DNA from: Bacillota bacterium
GTDB lineage: Bacteria; Bacillota; Clostridia; Lachnospirales; Lachnospiraceae
DNA length: 6,428 nucleotides
Assembly: GCA_023398615.1 (NCBI GenBank)
Contig: JAEWSD010000152.1
Coordinates: forward strand, 1 to 6,428
Direction of reading: 5' to 3'
The notes beneath the pieces are model-generated. The model was not told where the DNA came from. It was given only the letters and a program-made list of their open reading frames with translations, and did not search any database. Shown one piece after another: positions 1 through 5,853 of the stretch. A program made the position numbers and the translations under genes. Positions within the stretch are counted from its first letter, which is position 1, and each line of letters begins with the position of its first letter.

Positions 1-450
1 CACGCAGAACGTGCAATGGAACTGTTTCAGGAAGGCTATAATTGTGCCCAATCCGTTTTCCTTGCATTTATTGATGAATATGGGATGGATTTTGATACAG
101 CTTTAAAGATAAGTTCCTCCTTTGGGGCGGGAATGGGCAGGCTCAGAGAGGTTTGCGGTGCGGTAACCGGAATGTTTATGGCTGCCGGAATGATATACGG
201 ATATACGGATCCGAGGGATAATGGCAAAAAAGCGGAGCATTATGAAAGGATTCAGCTTCTGGCAAACGAATTTGAAGAAATGAACCATTCCATTATATGC
301 AGGGAGCTGCTGGGTCTTGGGAAGGGCAAAGACAGCCCGGTTCCGGAGCTTCGTACGAAAGAATATTATAAAAAAAGGCCTTGCGGGGAATTAGTCGGAA
401 TAGCTGCTGAAATTATGGGAAAGTATTTGGAGAGGAATCCTGCCGGGTGA
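1..450 (+). CDS. C_GCAxxG_C_C family protein (5'-truncated by window edge)
   Basis: This is a small cysteine-motif protein of the C_GCAxxG_C_C family, whose biochemical role is not established; the conserved cysteines suggest metal or redox chemistry. Counting from the ATG at position 16, the four family cysteines are C10 (GYNCAQ), C47 in the hallmark CGAVTG, C95 (CRELLG) and C123 (RPCGEL). The segment between them is glycine-rich (FGAGMGRLREVCGAVTG), as expected for the family. The frame stays open from base 1 through the ATG, reading HAERAMELFQEGYNCAQ. In relatives the AxELFxxGYNCAQ stretch normally lies slightly inside the protein, and no ribosome binding site can be seen before the ATG, so the real start is probably just left of the window. 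The stop is TGA at 448-450. It converges on the cyclase gene with only 29 bp between the stops, and I see no clear hairpin terminator there. Family assignment is secure; function is unknown. Confidence 0.85.
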   Translation, partial: HAERAMELFQEGYNCAQSVFLAFIDEYGMDFDTALKISSSFGAGMGRLREVCGAVTGMFMAAGMIYGYTDPRDNGKKAEHYERIQLLANEFEEMNHSIICRELLGLGKGKDSPVPELRTKEYYKKRPCGELVGIAAEIMGKYLERNPAG

Positions 451-479
451 TACTGCTTTCCATTATGTCCATTGATTGT

Positions 480-2147
480 TTACTTAGTGGGGGAGTTTTT
501 CATTTTCCTTTTGCATTCATACATCTTGCTGTCCGCGCGGTTGAAGGTTGATTGTAAGTCCCTGTCGATGTCCGGGTTAAAGTAAGCATATCCATACGCA
601 ATATCGAATCCGATCTCATCCTTGCTCCTTTCCGCTATCATCGCCTGCTTAAAGCGGTTAAAGATGCGTTCCACATGAAAAGGAGGAGTGTCGGTTATGA
701 CGAAAGCAAATTCGTCTCCGCCTATCCTGCATACATCGGTGTATTCCGAGAAATATTTTTTAATCAGTTCCGCTGCGTATATCAGCATGCTGTCACCCTT
801 GCTGTGGCCTCTGCGGTCATTTATTTTTTTAAGGTTATTGACATCAAAAACGGCGATTGCAATATATGGCTTTTGTTCGATTTCCCTTTCAATTCCGGTA
901 AAAGATTCCTCAAAATAGATGCGGTTCTTGCATTTGGTCAAAGCGTCTTCATAGGCAAGATGCCGCAGATTTTCCGCTTCCACGCCCTGTTTCATAAGGG
1001 ACTGTACTTTTCGTATGTCAAGGATGCTCAGTATGGTGATGTATACCAGAAGCCCCAGTCGCTGGGAGGCGGTAACATCCTCCGCATGCATGATATAAAA
1101 ACGCAGGATGTCGATCAGGACGGAGACGATCAGAACAAGCTGTGCACCGCAAAAGCTGATTAGCCGGGGATTCCATTGGTAGGAGATTGCCAGCTTAACC
1201 ATTGAAAAGATGATATAGCAGCAGGAAAGTACCAGCAGTATGTGAAAGCTCCGGATTGTGTCTGAAAAGTCTTTTATACGAAAGATATGCAGACTTGTAC
1301 TGATAATAAAATTAAGCTCAAAAACATAAGCCATGACGTTATAGATATGTTTTCTTCCGGAAAGGAAGCTGTTCCCCAGATAAAGGATCATTGGAACAGG
1401 AGCAATGAGATGAAGCAGAAAGATACTGACAGAAAAAACAGATTGATTGCCCAGAAAGAACTGCAGCAATCTGGTTTCAATCATGGAAGCAACTGACATA
1501 ATGACGGAAAACAGCCCAAGATAGAACAGATTCCTTGCGCTCGTTTTTAAATTTTTAATGAGTATGGAGAGGATGATTAGAGCAATTCCAAATAGCAGTA
1601 TGAAACAGCATAATACGAACTCAGCGATATGGGATTTCAGCAGATAAAACACACAGGCACTCTTTGTACCTATATACATATCCGGAAGGTTACCGCTGCG
1701 GCTGTTGTAAGGAGAACGGAATTCTACCGTTACGGTTTTGTCTGACAAACCGGAAGGTATCTGTATAAAATGCCATGCAGTCCCGGGTGTTTCCCCAAAG
1801 GCTCTGTTATCATGGTATCCGAAGGAGTAAGACTCTTTGCCGTCGAAAGACACTTTTAAGAGCTGATCGGAGGAAAGAAAAGCCAGCGTCAGCCCGCCAA
1901 GGTTATCCGGGATACGATTCATTATTGTGACGGTTTCTCCGGCTTTTGATGCCACCTTGCACGGAAGCGTCAGGGCAGAGGTGTCCCCGCCGGGATTCAG
2001 GCAGATCCAGCCGTCATTAAACCGGAGGGCTTTTTCATTATCGATTCTTACGTTGTCAACCTTAAAAGTTGCGGATGTGAATACCGTTAATCCGAATGCA
2101 AACAGTATTAACGTATAAAGTATATAATCCGGCTTCCTTCTTTCCAT
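480..2147 (-). CDS. Membrane-bound diguanylate cyclase: extracytoplasmic domain, seven membrane spans, GGDEF
   Basis: Predicted to make cyclic di-GMP from two GTP at the inner face of the membrane. With the ATG at 2147 the protein has 555 residues. In order: membrane span at about 8-25; an extracytoplasmic beta-rich domain at about 35-165, resembling the jelly-roll 7TMR-DISM-type sensor domains of clostridial GGDEF proteins; about seven hydrophobic segments between 173 and 378 (7TMR-DISM-like); a short linker; and a GGDEF domain from about 395 to 550. The domain has the opening DALTKCKNR (402-409), the metal-binding aspartate of FDVNN (435) and an intact RIGGDEF (GGDEF at 476-480), so it should be active. 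The RxxD inhibitory site expected just before the motif is absent (SEYT occupies it), suggesting no product inhibition through that site. No EAL domain is present. A start nine bases earlier (GTG at 2156) lies inside the Shine-Dalgarno sequence and is rejected. The ligand is unknown. It is transcribed divergently from the two-component/ABC operon. Confidence 0.9.
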   Translation of the reverse strand: MERRKPDYILYTLILFAFGLTVFTSATFKVDNVRIDNEKALRFNDGWICLNPGGDTSALTLPCKVASKAGETVTIMNRIPDNLGGLTLAFLSSDQLLKVSFDGKESYSFGYHDNRAFGETPGTAWHFIQIPSGLSDKTVTVEFRSPYNSRSGNLPDMYIGTKSACVFYLLKSHIAEFVLCCFILLFGIALIILSILIKNLKTSARNLFYLGLFSVIMSVASMIETRLLQFFLGNQSVFSVSIFLLHLIAPVPMILYLGNSFLSGRKHIYNVMAYVFELNFIISTSLHIFRIKDFSDTIRSFHILLVLSCCYIIFSMVKLAISYQWNPRLISFCGAQLVLIVSVLIDILRFYIMHAEDVTASQRLGLLVYITILSILDIRKVQSLMKQGVEAENLRHLAYEDALTKCKNRIYFEESFTGIEREIEQKPYIAIAVFDVNNLKKINDRRGHSKGDSMLIYAAELIKKYFSEYTDVCRIGGDEFAFVITDTPPFHVERIFNRFKQAMIAERSKDEIGFDIAYGYAYFNPDIDRDLQSTFNRADSKMYECKRKMKNSPTK

Positions 2148-2151
2148 TTCT

Positions 2152-2159
2152 ATCACCTC
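2152..2159 (-). promoter_or_regulatory. Shine-Dalgarno site deciding the cyclase start
   Basis: On the minus strand GAGGTGAT is followed by four bases (AGAA) and then ATG at 2147-2145. This is a near-perfect match to the 16S 3' end. The GTG that would give a three-residue-longer protein (2156-2154) is part of this site, so ATG is preferred. Confidence 0.8.
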
Positions 2160-2177
2160 ACAGTGCCAATTATCAAC

Positions 2178-2206
2178 ATCATATCACTGAATCCCTTTTT
2201 TTTCAA
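2178..2206 (-). promoter_or_regulatory. Sigma-A-type promoter of the cyclase gene
   Basis: Read on the minus strand: -35 TTGAAA (2206-2201, 5 of 6 to consensus), a 17-base spacer, and -10 TATGAT (2183-2178, 5 of 6). Initiation is predicted near 2171, giving a leader of about 24 bases that just accommodates the ribosome binding site. An A-tract of eight lies across the 3' half of the -35 and the start of the spacer. Confidence 0.65.
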
Positions 2207-2216
2207 ATTAAATTCA

Positions 2217-2245
2217 TTGTTTTACATATTTGATTATGCTATAAT
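2217..2245 (+). promoter_or_regulatory. Extended -10 promoter of the response regulator operon
   Basis: A perfect -10 TATAAT at 2240-2245 is preceded by TGC, forming an extended -10 (TGCTATAAT). The -35 at the correct 17-base spacing is only TTGTTT (2217-2222, 3 of 6), acceptable when an extended -10 is present. Initiation is predicted near 2252. A short dyad, CTATA-ATC-TATAG (2239-2251), overlaps the -10. The promoter faces away from the cyclase promoter in the same spacer. Confidence 0.6.
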
Positions 2246-2262
2246 CTATAGAAAATAATGGC

Positions 2263-2287
2263 ATCAATTAAAATGGTATTAATTGAT
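2263..2287. repeat. Perfect 9-bp inverted repeat in the leader of the regulator gene (candidate operator)
   Basis: ATCAATTAA (2263-2271) and TTAATTGAT (2279-2287) are exact reverse complements separated by seven bases. The dyad lies about 11 bases after the predicted transcription start and ends before the ribosome binding site (GAAGG, 2296-2300). It could be a DNA operator for autoregulation or a weak leader hairpin; being A/T-only in most positions, it is a poor RNA stem. The octamer TTGATTAT in its right flank (2283-2290) also occurs at 2230-2237, 53 bp upstream. Confidence 0.5.
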
Positions 2288-2307
2288 TATAGAAAGAAGG
2301 AAAACGG

Positions 2308-2997
2308 ATGGATAAGGAACAGGCTAATATATTAGTGGTTGAAGATGATGAAGATATTAACGGCCTTCTTCGCCGCTATCTTGAACGGGAAGGTTACCGG
2401 GCAGTAAGCGCATTTTCAGGCTCTGAGGCGAAGCTGCAGCTTACCTTGAACTCCTTTGATTTAATATTGCTGGATTTAATGATTCCGGGGATAACCGGGG
2501 AAGCACTGATTACGGAAACGAGAAGCAGGATTCAGACTCCAATTCTTGTCATATCTGCAAAGAGCACTTTAGAGGATAAGGTAAGTGCCCTGAAGAACGG
2601 TGCGGATGACTATATGACCAAACCGTTTGAGAGGGACGAAGTACTTGCCCGTGTCGGAGCCCTGCTCCGAAGAAGCAGGCTGAAACCGCCCGTGCCCGAA
2701 GAGAAAGACGAATATGCATGGAAACAGCTCGCACTTAATTCCGTTTCACGGGAGGCATTCGTAAAGGGCAGCCCGATCTCACTGACAGCTTTTGAATTCG
2801 ACATACTGCTGCTGTTTTTAAAGCATCCGGACCGTGTATTTACCAAGGAACAGCTGTACCGGCATATCTGGAAGACGGGATATTACGGAGAAGACAATAC
2901 CATTAATGTACATATAAGCAATATCCGCAGAAAGATAAAGGAATACGATGACGATTCCTACATCCGGACAGTCTGGGGAATCGGATATAAGCTTTAG
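2308..2997 (+). CDS. OmpR/PhoB-family response regulator
   Basis: DNA-binding response regulator of a two-component system, 229 residues, a normal length for the family. The N-terminal receiver domain (about 7-121) shows the acidic pair in VVEDDED (D13, D14), the phospho-acceptor D56 in LLDLMIPG, S83 in the conserved Ser/Thr position (VISAKS) and K105 in the TKPF motif. A winged-helix DNA-binding domain follows at about 133-229, with TAFEFDILLLFL, the recognition-helix region NTINVHISNIRRKI and the C-terminal hairpin IRTVWGIGYKL. The ATG is preceded by GAAGG at seven bases. It is the first gene of the unit and its probable partner is the histidine kinase at 4909-5811. Likely targets are its own promoter region and the spacer before the ABC gene, though no binding site is proven. 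Confidence 0.93.
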   Translation: MDKEQANILVVEDDEDINGLLRRYLEREGYRAVSAFSGSEAKLQLTLNSFDLILLDLMIPGITGEALITETRSRIQTPILVISAKSTLEDKVSALKNGADDYMTKPFERDEVLARVGALLRRSRLKPPVPEEKDEYAWKQLALNSVSREAFVKGSPISLTAFEFDILLLFLKHPDRVFTKEQLYRHIWKTGYYGEDNTINVHISNIRRKIKEYDDDSYIRTVWGIGYKL

Positions 2998-3116
2998 GGT
3001 ACAGGTACTATATCTTTATACTTTTTTTATAATTCATTTAGTACTTGTTAAAATAATATCTCTATAATTATCTTGTAATCCTGTTTATAAAACATATCGG
3101 AAGAAAGGAATGTAAA
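2998..3116 (+). promoter_or_regulatory. Spacer between regulator and ABC gene with candidate activator-dependent promoter
   Basis: This 119-bp AT-rich gap contains a consensus -10 TATAAT at 3063-3068, but the -35 position at 17 bases (3040-3045, AGTACT) is poor, as in promoters that need an activator. The right arm of an imperfect inverted repeat, AGGTACTA (3003-3010) with TAGTACTT (3039-3046), covers that -35 position. This fits regulation of the transporter genes by the upstream response regulator, but is inference. No rho-independent terminator is evident. AAAGGA (3104-3109) is the ABC gene's ribosome binding site, seven bases before its ATG. Confidence 0.35.
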
Positions 3117-4040
3117 ATGCAAGGGGTAATTTTAGCAACGAAAAATCTTACAAAAAAGTATAAAGCTGTATTTGCACTAGACAGTATTAACATGGAAATA
3201 AAGGAAGGGGAAATATATGGGATCGTTGGGAAAAATGGCGCCGGCAAGACAACTTTGCTGCGGCTTCTCACCGGCCAGGCCTATGCAACAGACGGAGAAA
3301 TTTCCCTGTTCAATATGGCCTCAAACGAAGGTCTGAATAAGGCAAGAAGAAGGATAGGTGCCATCATAGAGGCACCAAGCTTTTATCCTTACCTGACAGC
3401 CGTGCAGAACCTGGAATATTATCGCATCCAGAGGGGAATCCCCGGCAAAAGCTGTGTGGGAGAGGCTTTGGCCGAGGTAGAACTGACGGATGCAGGCAAC
3501 AAAAAGTATAAGAATTTTTCATTAGGCATGAAGCAAAGGCTGGGACTGGCCTTAGCGCTTATGAATAAGCCGGAGATTCTGCTGCTTGACGAACCGATTA
3601 ACGGGCTCGATCCTTTCGGCATTGTTGAGATACGTAATCTTTTGATTAAACTGAATACCGAGAAAAAAATTACCATCCTCATATCCAGCCATATCCTGTC
3701 GGAGCTCTCCAATCTTGTAACCTGTTACGGATTTATTGACAGGGGAAAGCTTATTAAGCAAGTCACGAATGAGGAGTTAACCAGGGAATGCAACAGGTAT
3801 ATTGAAGTAAAAGTTGATAATGTTGAAAAGATGACGGCGTTGCTGGAGACAGAATTAAACTATAATTCCTATAAGGTTACACCGGATTATTCCATCCACA
3901 TCTATGAACATTTGGACCGGCCTGCCGTTATCAGTGAACTGGCGGTAAAACATGGTATCGGCTTACAGGCTATTAATGTCAGGGAAATCAATCTTGAAGA
4001 TTACTTTATTCAGTTAGTCGGAGGTGGAAGCAATGATTAA
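3117..4040 (+). CDS. ABC transporter ATP-binding protein, BcrA/LanF-like
   Basis: ATPase subunit that powers the permease encoded next to it, at the cytoplasmic face of the membrane. It has 307 residues, typical of the BcrA / lantibiotic-immunity LanF type: a nucleotide-binding domain (about 4-215) plus a C-terminal accessory region. Visible motifs are Walker A GKNGAGKT (38-45), signature FSLGMKQR (134-141, standing for LSGGQ), Walker B ILLLDEP (154-160) with catalytic E159, the D-loop NGLDP and the H-loop H192 (ISSH). At the Q-loop the sequence is AIIEAPSFYP, with E85 in place of glutamine. This E-loop is a described feature of LanF ATPases of lantibiotic immunity transporters. An upstream ATG at 3110 is followed at once by a stop, so ATG 3117 is the start. 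The gene overlaps the permease start by eight bases, indicating translational coupling. Substrate is inferred as an antimicrobial peptide or bacitracin-like agent. Confidence 0.92.
   Translation: MQGVILATKNLTKKYKAVFALDSINMEIKEGEIYGIVGKNGAGKTTLLRLLTGQAYATDGEISLFNMASNEGLNKARRRIGAIIEAPSFYPYLTAVQNLEYYRIQRGIPGKSCVGEALAEVELTDAGNKKYKNFSLGMKQRLGLALALMNKPEILLLDEPINGLDPFGIVEIRNLLIKLNTEKKITILISSHILSELSNLVTCYGFIDRGKLIKQVTNEELTRECNRYIEVKVDNVEKMTALLETELNYNSYKVTPDYSIHIYEHLDRPAVISELAVKHGIGLQAINVREINLEDYFIQLVGGGSND
4020..4025 (+). promoter_or_regulatory. Shine-Dalgarno site deciding the permease start
   Basis: GGAGGT lies seven bases before ATG 4033, inside the 3' end of the ATPase gene. The GTG at 4024, which opens the longest frame, overlaps this site and would have no ribosome binding site of its own. 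Confidence 0.8.
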
Positions 4041-4812
4041 TTACCTTAAGAGCGAAACGTACCGTGTTCTTCATCGGAAATCAACTTATATCTTTATTGG
4101 AATATGTTCGTTATTGCTGATGAGTTCCAATATAGTGCTGGCGGCCGTCAAGCAGTCGGACGGCACATTCCCGTATGCTACGACGAAGTTTGCCTTTAGT
4201 CTTGCTTATACCGGTATAAGTATGGTTTATATTTTGTGCATCGTTGTATCCAATATGATTTACAGCAACGAATACCGGAACAATACGATGAAGAATTGTG
4301 TTGCTTACGGAATACCGCGTGAAACTATCTATTTCGGGAAATTCATTATGCAGCTTATTTATTCGGTAATTGCACTTTTTGTTATCATAGGCATCTATAT
4401 TACAAGTGCTTACCTTTTACTGGAGAATTCCGGAGCCGCCGAGCTGGGAATTTTAATCCGGACCTGCTTTGCCGCAATGCCGTTATTAATTGTGGGGCTT
4501 GCTACCATGAACTGTGCCGTTTTTATGATAGAGGGTTCCGGAGCCGCGGTAACGGCAGCGTTGGGACTCATGGTCGGACTTCCTACCGTGTGCAACCTTC
4601 TGGCTATGAGATTTCAGACCTTCAAGCACTTATCAGATGTGCTGCCGTGGAATATCCTAAATTATAACGGTTACGATCCCGCCAGTCAGGAAACGATACT
4701 TTATTGGAGCACACAGGAAGGACTCCGGAACTGTTGGATCATCGGTATCCTTGAGACGATTTTGCTGATCGCAGTCGGATATGCGGTATTTCGTAAAAAA
4801 GAAATCAAATAA
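4033..4812 (+). CDS. ABC-2-type permease subunit (lantibiotic/bacitracin-exporter style)
   Basis: Integral membrane partner of the preceding ATPase. With ATG 4033 it has 259 residues, the usual size of BcrB/LanE/LanG-type permeases. There are six hydrophobic segments, at roughly 18-38, 56-77, 108-130, 145-166, 170-190 and 235-253. The N-terminus INYLKSETYRVLHRKSTYIF is the cytoplasmic start typical of ABC-2 permeases, and the loop SNEYRNNTMKNCVAYGIPRETIYFGKF is the characteristic amphipathic coupling region. The ATG lies within the last codons of the ATPase gene (8-base overlap), so the two are co-translated. Only one permease is encoded, whereas lantibiotic immunity systems usually carry two (E and G), so it probably acts as a homodimer as proposed for BcrAB-type pumps. 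The assignment rests on topology, length and partner rather than a catalytic motif. Confidence 0.85.
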   Translation: MINYLKSETYRVLHRKSTYIFIGICSLLLMSSNIVLAAVKQSDGTFPYATTKFAFSLAYTGISMVYILCIVVSNMIYSNEYRNNTMKNCVAYGIPRETIYFGKFIMQLIYSVIALFVIIGIYITSAYLLLENSGAAELGILIRTCFAAMPLLIVGLATMNCAVFMIEGSGAAVTAALGLMVGLPTVCNLLAMRFQTFKHLSDVLPWNILNYNGYDPASQETILYWSTQEGLRNCWIIGILETILLIAVGYAVFRKKEIK

Positions 4813-4843
4813 CAGGTGAAGACGGTTTTTCTTTGCACTTCCG

Positions 4844-4874
4844 GCCGCAGATATTTTAGACAGGTATCTGCGGC
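4844..4874 (+). repeat. Perfect 10-bp stem-loop between permease and kinase genes
   Basis: GCCGCAGATA (4844-4853) pairs exactly with TATCTGCGGC (4865-4874) around an 11-base loop, with one further possible G-U pair outside. It lies in the 96-bp gap between the permease stop and the preferred kinase ATG. No U-run follows, so it is not a standard terminator. It may act as an mRNA processing or stability element, or a partial attenuator that lowers kinase expression relative to the transporter. Confidence 0.6.
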
Positions 4875-4893
4875 TATGAAAGGAATCGGGGAC

Positions 4894-4899
4894 AGGAGG
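4894..4899 (+). promoter_or_regulatory. Shine-Dalgarno site deciding the kinase start
   Basis: AGGAGG, the perfect consensus, lies nine bases before ATG 4909. No comparable site precedes the GTG at 4816 that opens the longest frame. Confidence 0.8.
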
Positions 4900-4908
4900 C
4901 GGAACGGT

Positions 4909-5811
4909 ATGCTGTATATTTGCTTGGGATTGGTATTCATAAATATGATTCTTGCCATTCGTTACGGATTGCTTCAGAAAGTAATCCGCTCGGCTTCGAA
5001 GCAAATGCGGGAGATTGAAGAGCATCCGGAAAATAACCGGCGGATAAAAGCAATCTCTGCCGAAGCGGGCATTGAAAAATTACTTAAGAATATTAATGAC
5101 ATCTATAACGCAAGACAGCAGGAGCGTATTATCTATCAGCGCAGAGAGACCCAGACCCGCCGAGAGATCGAAAATATCTCGCATGACTTAAGAACCCCCC
5201 TAACATCAATCCTGGGATACGTAGACCTGATTCAGGACACTGAGACAAACGAAGAGGAGCGCCGTGAGTATCTGCGGATCATCCGCAGAAGGGCGAAGGT
5301 TCTGCAGGGGTTTATTCAGGACTTCTATGAATTATCCAGGATTGAGGGGGAAAACTATCCGATACTTCTGGATGCGGTACATGTACAAAATACCTTAAGT
5401 GAAGCAGTGGTCGCTTACTATAATGAATTTGAGAAAAGGCAGATACAGGCGGAGGTTATCCTGGGGAAGGAAACCTGCCATATCATAGCGGATAAGATAC
5501 AATTTAACCGGATCCTAAATAATCTGCTTCAGAATGCATTAAAGTATTCCGGGAAGCAGTTCATCCTCCGGCAATACCTTCTGAAAGGCAGCTGCATCAT
5601 AGAGTTTCGGAATGATACGAACGGAATGAAGGAGGAAGAATTAAAGTTCATATTCGACCGCTTTTATACCGGGAATTTAACCCGGAATAACCAAAGTACG
5701 GGTCTGGGGCTTACAATCTCAAAGATACTGGTTGAGAAAATGAAGGGAAAGATAAAAGCCAGGATGGATCAGGATATGTTTGTCATCGAGCTTAGTTTTC
5801 CTGCCCAATAA
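4909..5811 (+). CDS. Sensor histidine kinase with a single N-terminal membrane span
   Basis: Histidine kinase, 300 residues from ATG 4909, the probable phosphodonor for the response regulator at the head of the unit. Residues 2-19 form one hydrophobic span (MLYICLGLVFINMILAI), leaving practically no extracellular sensor. A basic/acidic helical linker follows (IRSASKQMREIEEHPENNRR). The dimerization domain carries ISHDLRTPLT with phospho-acceptor H92. The ATPase domain has an N-box LNNLLQNALKYS (N209), F-box FIFDRFY (247-253) and G2 box STGLGL (GLGL at 265-268). The usual DxGxG G1 box is degenerate (NDTNGM, 235-240), as in other one-span kinases near peptide-antibiotic ABC transporters. A 331-residue reading from GTG 4816 is possible, but its extra 31 residues resemble nothing, lack a ribosome site and would translate through the hairpin. 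Stimulus unknown; the small membrane anchor suggests signalling through the transporter. Confidence 0.9.
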   Translation: MLYICLGLVFINMILAIRYGLLQKVIRSASKQMREIEEHPENNRRIKAISAEAGIEKLLKNINDIYNARQQERIIYQRRETQTRREIENISHDLRTPLTSILGYVDLIQDTETNEEERREYLRIIRRRAKVLQGFIQDFYELSRIEGENYPILLDAVHVQNTLSEAVVAYYNEFEKRQIQAEVILGKETCHIIADKIQFNRILNNLLQNALKYSGKQFILRQYLLKGSCIIEFRNDTNGMKEEELKFIFDRFYTGNLTRNNQSTGLGLTISKILVEKMKGKIKARMDQDMFVIELSFPAQ

Positions 5812-5820
5812 AAGAAAATA

Positions 5821-5849
5821 TTGACAAAACGATTAGACAAATGTATAAT
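5821..5849 (+). promoter_or_regulatory. Consensus sigma-A promoter of the blaI-type gene
   Basis: -35 TTGACA (5821-5826) and -10 TATAAT (5844-5849), both perfect, are separated by exactly 17 bases. Initiation is predicted near 5856. Its strength together with the overlapping operators is what a tightly repressed promoter looks like. The -35 begins nine bases after the kinase stop codon, with no terminator between. Confidence 0.85.
5833..5848. promoter_or_regulatory. BlaI/CopY-like operator O1 over the -10 element
   Basis: TTAGACA-AA-TGTATAA is a dyad with seven-base arms and one mismatch, built on the core GACA-N2-TGTA. This closely matches the (T/G)ACAnnTGTA boxes of the BlaI/MecI/CopY repressor family. 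It covers the end of the spacer and most of the -10, so bound repressor would block RNA polymerase. Confidence 0.7.
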
Positions 5850-5853
5850 GTAA

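Noticed and set aside
451..479. Bidirectional terminator between the convergent genes
   Set aside because: I could not find a paired stem followed by a T-run in the 29-bp gap or immediately around it.
675..1163. Plus-strand open frame of 162 codons opposite the GGDEF region
   Set aside because: It is antisense to the conserved catalytic domain of the cyclase, has no family-like motif, and its length is explained by codon bias of the opposite strand.
1287..1496. Short plus-strand frame of 69 codons
   Set aside because: It lies antisense to the membrane-span region of the cyclase, with polar composition unlike a known family.
2221..2245. TTTACA at 2221-2226 as -35 for the regulator promoter
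   Set aside because: The spacer to TATAAT would be only 13 bases. The extended -10 with a weak -35 at 17 bases is preferred.
3054..3080. Repeated TAAT..ATC words as regulator direct repeats upstream of the ABC gene
   Set aside because: Spacing is irregular (12 and 8 bases), and the words are short and expected in AT-rich sequence.
4844..4874. Rho-independent terminator between permease and kinase
   Set aside because: The stem is perfect but no U-run follows, and the kinase is needed downstream.
4657..5025. Minus-strand frame of 122 codons across the permease-kinase junction
   Set aside because: It is a shadow of the permease 3' end and kinase 5' end, with no motif or convincing ribosome site. 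The hairpin there is better explained as an intercistronic element.
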